Source of the DNA: Mycolicibacterium mengxianglii
Lineage (GTDB): Bacteria; Actinomycetota; Actinomycetes; Mycobacteriales; Mycobacteriaceae
Length of the DNA: 64,000 nucleotides
NCBI RefSeq assembly: GCF_015710575.1
Contig: NZ_CP065373.1
Span: forward strand, 1,860,001-1,924,000
Reading direction: 5' to 3'
Both the position numbers and the translations under genes were made by a program. Within the stretch, counting starts at the first letter, position 1. Every line of letters begins with the position of its first letter. Below, piece after piece: positions 60,963-64,000 of the stretch. Under the pieces are notes generated by a model. It did not search any database. It was not told where the DNA came from and saw only the letters and a list, made by a program, of their open reading frames with translations.

Positions 60963-61625
60963 TCACGGCCACAACAGCGTTCGCGTCCAATCCGGCGACC
61001 GGCGATAACACAACCGCAGGTGCCTGCGGTCCGGGTCGGACTGCCAGAACTCCACCGCCTCGGCATGCACGGCATAGGAACGCCACTGCGCCGGCGCCAC
61101 GTCGGTGTCGCGGACCCCGGCGAGCGCGGCGGTGATCTCCGCGGCGTCGGTGTAGGGCGCGCTCTGGGTGCCTGCGGTTGCCAGCGCCCGGGCGGTGGGG
61201 GAGCGGGCCAGGAAATCGGCGGCCGACACCTCGGGTGGGTCAACGAGTACCGGGCCTTCGACCCGCACCTGGCGGCCCAGCGCGGGCCAGTAGAACGTCA
61301 GCGCCGCAACGGGATTGGCGGTCAGCTCGCGACCCTTGCGGCTGGCCGCGCTCGAGGCGAAATGCCAACTCGCGTCCGGCCCGACGTCTTTGAGGATCAG
61401 TACCCGCGCTGACGGCCGGCCGGCGGCATCGGCGGTGGCCAGCGTCATCGCGTGCGGTTCCGGCACACCGGAATCGACGGCGTGGCAGAACCATTCATCG
61501 AACAATGCGACCGGGTCGTCAGGAACCCGGGCAGGGTCGAATTCCTGACATGCACCACAATGCCCAACGGCTGCGAGCACCGGAAGTGCTCGCAGCCGTT
61601 GGCGGAAACCGTCTATCTTCTGCAA
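60963..61625 (-). CDS. pyridoxamine 5'-phosphate oxidase family protein
   Basis: A PNPOx-like flavoprotein. Core segments MTLATADAAGRPSARVLILK, FASSAASRKGRELTANPVAA and LTFYWPALGRQVRVEGPVLV bind FMN and substrate. The C-terminal dimerisation piece (VEFWQSDPDRRHLRLCYRRS) resembles true PdxH (RxExW-like). The start is uncertain: ATG 61625 forces translation through the 17-bp hairpin at 61564-61602, which looks like the qcrB terminator, and no good start lies between it and the core. A GTG at 61580 is inside the hairpin. The assignment to B6 synthesis is likely, not certain. Confidence 0.78.
   Translation of the reverse strand: MQKIDGFRQRLRALPVLAAVGHCGACQEFDPARVPDDPVALFDEWFCHAVDSGVPEPHAMTLATADAAGRPSARVLILKDVGPDASWHFASSAASRKGRELTANPVAALTFYWPALGRQVRVEGPVLVDPPEVSAADFLARSPTARALATAGTQSAPYTDAAEITAALAGVRDTDVAPAQWRSYAVHAEAVEFWQSDPDRRHLRLCYRRSPDWTRTLLWP
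61564..61602. terminator. hairpin downstream of qcrB
   Basis: A perfect 17-bp stem (CCAACGGCTGCGAGCAC with GTGCTCGCAGCCGTTGG) and a CGGAA loop, 32 bp past the qcrB stop. It is the likely end of the qcr operon. Confidence 0.75.
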
Positions 61626-61633
61626 TCCCTCGT

Positions 61634-63310
61634 TCAGTGGTGGCCGTTCGATCCGTTCGAATGGCCATCGGAGGAACCGTTGGGCCCGAACTCGCTGTCC
61701 TGGTACTCCTTGAGAGCCGTCAGCGACCGGTGATGCGCCGCGTGCTCGGCCTCGGTGAGTGCGCGATCCTCGGTGACCGGATCGGGGGACAGGAAGCTGC
61801 CGCGACCCGGGGCGCCGCCGGAGCCCAGTTTGTTCATCTTCTTCGGCACCGCCGCGCCCTGGTACTCGAGCGGAAGCGGGTGGCCGTGATCGTCGACCGG
61901 ACCGATCGGCTGGTGTAGCTCGACGTAGGCACCGTGCGGCAGGCGCTTGAGGATGCCGGTCTCGATCCCGTGCTCGAGCACCGCGCGGTCAGAGCGCTGC
62001 AACGCCACTGCCCAGCGGTAGGCGACGAAGTAGACGATCGGAGGCAGGATCACCATGGCGATACGTGCGATCCACGTCGTTGCATTCAGCGAGATGTGGA
62101 ACTTCAGCGCGATGATGTCGTTCATGCAGGCGAACGTCAGCAGGATGTAGAACGCCACCGCCATGGAGCCGATCGCGGTGCGCACCGGGGCGTCACGAGG
62201 GCGCTGCAGCAGGTTGTGATGTGCGTGGTCACCGGTGAACCGCTTCTCCATGAACGGATAGGCGATCAGCAGAGTGAACACCAAGCCCATCAAAACCGCG
62301 ATCCACACCGGCTGCGGAATGGTGTAGTTGCCGATGTAGAACTCCCAGGCCGGCCAGATCCGGATCAGGCCGTCGGTCCACATCATGTAGAAGTCAGGCT
62401 GCGAACCGGCGGAGATCTGAGATGGCTTGTAGGGACCGAGATCCCAGATCGGGTTGATCTGCAGTAGACCGCCCATCAGACCGAGAATGCCGACGGTCAT
62501 CGCGAAGAATGCGCCTGACTTGACGGCGAACACCGGCATGACGCGCACGCCGACGACGTTCTTCTCGCTGCGGCCGGGGCCGGGGAACTGCGTGTGCTTC
62601 TGGAACCACACCAGCGCCAGGTGCGCGCCGATCAGGGCCAGCATGATGCCCGGGATCAGCAGGATGTGGAGCGCATACAGGCGCGGGATGATGATCGTGC
62701 CCGGGAAGTCGCCGCCGAACAGCGCCCAGTGCATCCAGGTACCGACGACCGGGATGCCCATGGAGATTCCGGAGAACGCGGCGCGCAGGCCGGTGCCGGA
62801 CAGCAGGTCGTCGGGCAGCGAGTATCCGAAGAAGCCCTCGAACATGGCCAGGATCAGCAGCAGCGAGCCGATCACCCAGTTGGCCTCACGCGGCCGCCGG
62901 AACGCGCCGGTGAAGAAGATGCGGGCCAGGTGCACCATGATCGACGCCGCGAACAGCAACGCCGCCCAGTGGTGGACCTGACGGACGAACAGGCCGCCGC
63001 GGACCTCGAACGAGATGTCGAGCGCCGATTCGTAGGCCTTCGACATCTCCACACCGCGCAGCGGCGTGTAGACGCCGTTGTAGGTGACCTCGGCCATCGA
63101 TGGATCGAAGAACAGGGTCAGCCAGATACCGGTGAGCAGCAGGATGAGGAAGCTGTACAGGGCGATCTCGCCCAGCAGGAATGACCAGTGGGTGGGGAAG
63201 ACCTTGTTCAGCTGCCGACGTACCGCCGCGGACGGGTGGTACCGAGAGTCCATCGCATCGCCCTGTGCCGCCAACCGGGAGGCCAGTTTCGAACCACTCT
63301 CTGCACTCAT
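61634..63310 (-). CDS. qcrB: cytochrome bc1 complex cytochrome b subunit
   Basis: A 558-residue cytochrome b. Heme-b histidines lie in [20 protein letters not shown] and in [25 protein letters not shown]. The quinol-oxidation loop and the PEWY-equivalent region ([20 protein letters not shown]) are visible. Eight or more membrane helices are followed by a long hydrophilic C-terminal extension ending in Asn/Gly/Ser/His-rich sequence, usual for actinobacteria. It is the target class of telacebec-type inhibitors. The start overlaps the qcrA stop by four bases. Confidence 0.96.
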   Translation of the reverse strand: MSAESGSKLASRLAAQGDAMDSRYHPSAAVRRQLNKVFPTHWSFLLGEIALYSFLILLLTGIWLTLFFDPSMAEVTYNGVYTPLRGVEMSKAYESALDISFEVRGGLFVRQVHHWAALLFAASIMVHLARIFFTGAFRRPREANWVIGSLLLILAMFEGFFGYSLPDDLLSGTGLRAAFSGISMGIPVVGTWMHWALFGGDFPGTIIIPRLYALHILLIPGIMLALIGAHLALVWFQKHTQFPGPGRSEKNVVGVRVMPVFAVKSGAFFAMTVGILGLMGGLLQINPIWDLGPYKPSQISAGSQPDFYMMWTDGLIRIWPAWEFYIGNYTIPQPVWIAVLMGLVFTLLIAYPFMEKRFTGDHAHHNLLQRPRDAPVRTAIGSMAVAFYILLTFACMNDIIALKFHISLNATTWIARIAMVILPPIVYFVAYRWAVALQRSDRAVLEHGIETGILKRLPHGAYVELHQPIGPVDDHGHPLPLEYQGAAVPKKMNKLGSGGAPGRGSFLSPDPVTEDRALTEAEHAAHHRSLTALKEYQDSEFGPNGSSDGHSNGSNGHH

Positions 63311-64000
63311 GATGTCTTCCGTTCCCAGAATGCCGGCCCGACGGGCTCGATGAAGTCGCCGTTGGCGACCAAATACCCGTCCTGGTCAATGGTGATGGGC
63401 AGCTGCGCCAAGGCGCGCGCAGCCGGACCGAATATGGGTTTCGCAAAGTGCAACGCGTCGAACTGCGACTGGTGGCACGGGCACAGGATGCGGTTGGTCT
63501 GCTGTTCGTACAGCGACGCCGGGCAGCCCAGGTGTGAGCAGACCTTCGTGTAGGCGAAGAAGTCGCCGTAGTTGAAGCTCTCCTGGCCCTGGCGCTTCAC
63601 CACCCGGGACATGTCCTCGGGCCGGAGGCGGATCAGCATCACCGGATTACGCACGCCCATCAGAATTTCCGACAACGTGTGGTGCGACTCGACCGTGGTC
63701 CCGTCGCCGTCGGACGCCCGCCACGGGAACACCGTCTCCATGCCGCCGGCATCGAGGTCCTCGGGGCGCATCTTGACGAAGGGGGAGTGGCTGTCACCGG
63801 TGGCGCGGGCCAGGAAGATGGTCTCGCCCTGGAAACGCGGAGTCCACCCGGAGGTCCACAGCACCGCCTTCAAGCCGTCTGCGGTGGGCACGACCGGCTT
63901 CCACGGGTTCTTGATCAGGCCGCCGATGAAAGCGACCAGCGTGCCCACGCCGAAGGCGCCGAGCCCCAGGCCCAGAGTCACGCCGATCATCTTGCGGCGC
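63307..64000 (-). CDS. qcrA: cytochrome bc1 complex Rieske iron-sulfur subunit, partial
   Basis: The C-terminal 231 residues of the Rieske protein; the gene runs off the right edge. Near the break is a membrane helix ([20 protein letters not shown]). The 2Fe-2S ligands are in CSHLGC and CPCHQSQF. The C-terminus ([20 protein letters not shown]) closes the fold. The N-terminal helices typical of actinobacterial QcrA lie outside the window. Coupled to qcrB by ATGA. Confidence 0.95.
   Translation of the reverse strand, partial: RRKMIGVTLGLGLGAFGVGTLVAFIGGLIKNPWKPVVPTADGLKAVLWTSGWTPRFQGETIFLARATGDSHSPFVKMRPEDLDAGGMETVFPWRASDGDGTTVESHHTLSEILMGVRNPVMLIRLRPEDMSRVVKRQGQESFNYGDFFAYTKVCSHLGCPASLYEQQTNRILCPCHQSQFDALHFAKPIFGPAARALAQLPITIDQDGYLVANGDFIEPVGPAFWERKTS

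Overview
The window is chromosomal DNA from a high-GC actinobacterium, almost certainly a rapidly growing Mycobacterium/Mycolicibacterium-type organism. The evidence is gene content and order. From about 20 kb to the right end it carries panB, caeA, caeB, glnA2, glnE, glnA1, an RDD protein, a DUF4191 protein, lipA, lipB, an SDR, sucB/dlaT, ephD, pepB, gcvT, ilvE, cobS, cobT, cobU, a DUF3043 protein, glycerate kinase, an IscA-type protein, adoK, asnB, ctaC, ctaF, mmpS3, a DUF2561 protein, qcrB and qcrA. This is the order I remember for M. tuberculosis Rv2194-Rv2226. 13E12-family (DUF222) genes with LexA/SOS boxes on their start codons, polyproline MmpS3 and a WS/DGAT acyltransferase fit the same group.

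Layout. (1) 0-7.1 kb is accessory: a decayed 13E12 gene with a perfect SOS box, an SDR, an amidohydrolase/deaminase, an XRE-cupin regulator divergent from a thioredoxin-reductase-like flavoprotein plus methyltransferase, and a second 13E12 HNH gene broken by one base. (2) 7.2-7.65 kb is RNase P RNA (rnpB). (3) 7.65-13.27 kb is a genomic island integrated in the 3' end of rnpB, flanked by exact 26-bp repeats. It holds a broken integrase, a second integrase remnant, a membrane-anchored pseudogene, a translationally coupled three-gene set ending in a PD-(D/E)XK-like protein, and a 697-residue protein with seven zinc ribbons and an embedded Vsr-like nuclease. This is the best candidate for an undescribed (possibly defence) system. 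(4) 13.3-22.3 kb: a CYTH-CHAD protein, a carboxyltransferase plus two DUF1989 proteins (guanidine/urea carboxylation type) divergent from a TetR regulator, enoyl-CoA hydratase, panB and WS/DGAT. (5) 22.4-30 kb: the paralogous caeA/caeB exported hydrolases, glnA2 and glnE. (6) 30-34.7 kb is a block that separates glnE from glnA1: a thioesterase, an F420-type oxidoreductase, a Cys-nucleophile hydrolase with a MarR regulator, DoxX, dtd and sodA. (7) 34.8-64 kb is conserved core: glutamine synthetase, lipoate synthesis and 2-oxoacid dehydrogenase E2, late cobalamin synthesis, branched-chain and glycine metabolism, and the ctaC/ctaF and qcrB/qcrA respiratory genes.

Functional links: glnE encodes the adenylyltransferase that modifies GlnA1. 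lipB and lipA make the lipoyl groups carried by the E2 protein encoded 1 kb away. cobU-cobT-cobS complete the nucleotide loop of B12. ctaC/ctaF and qcrA/qcrB belong to the bc1-aa3 supercomplex. Several genes carry single-base frameshifts (13E12, the island integrase, the island membrane protein, the proline-rich membrane protein at 54 kb). Some lie at homopolymers and could be sequencing errors.
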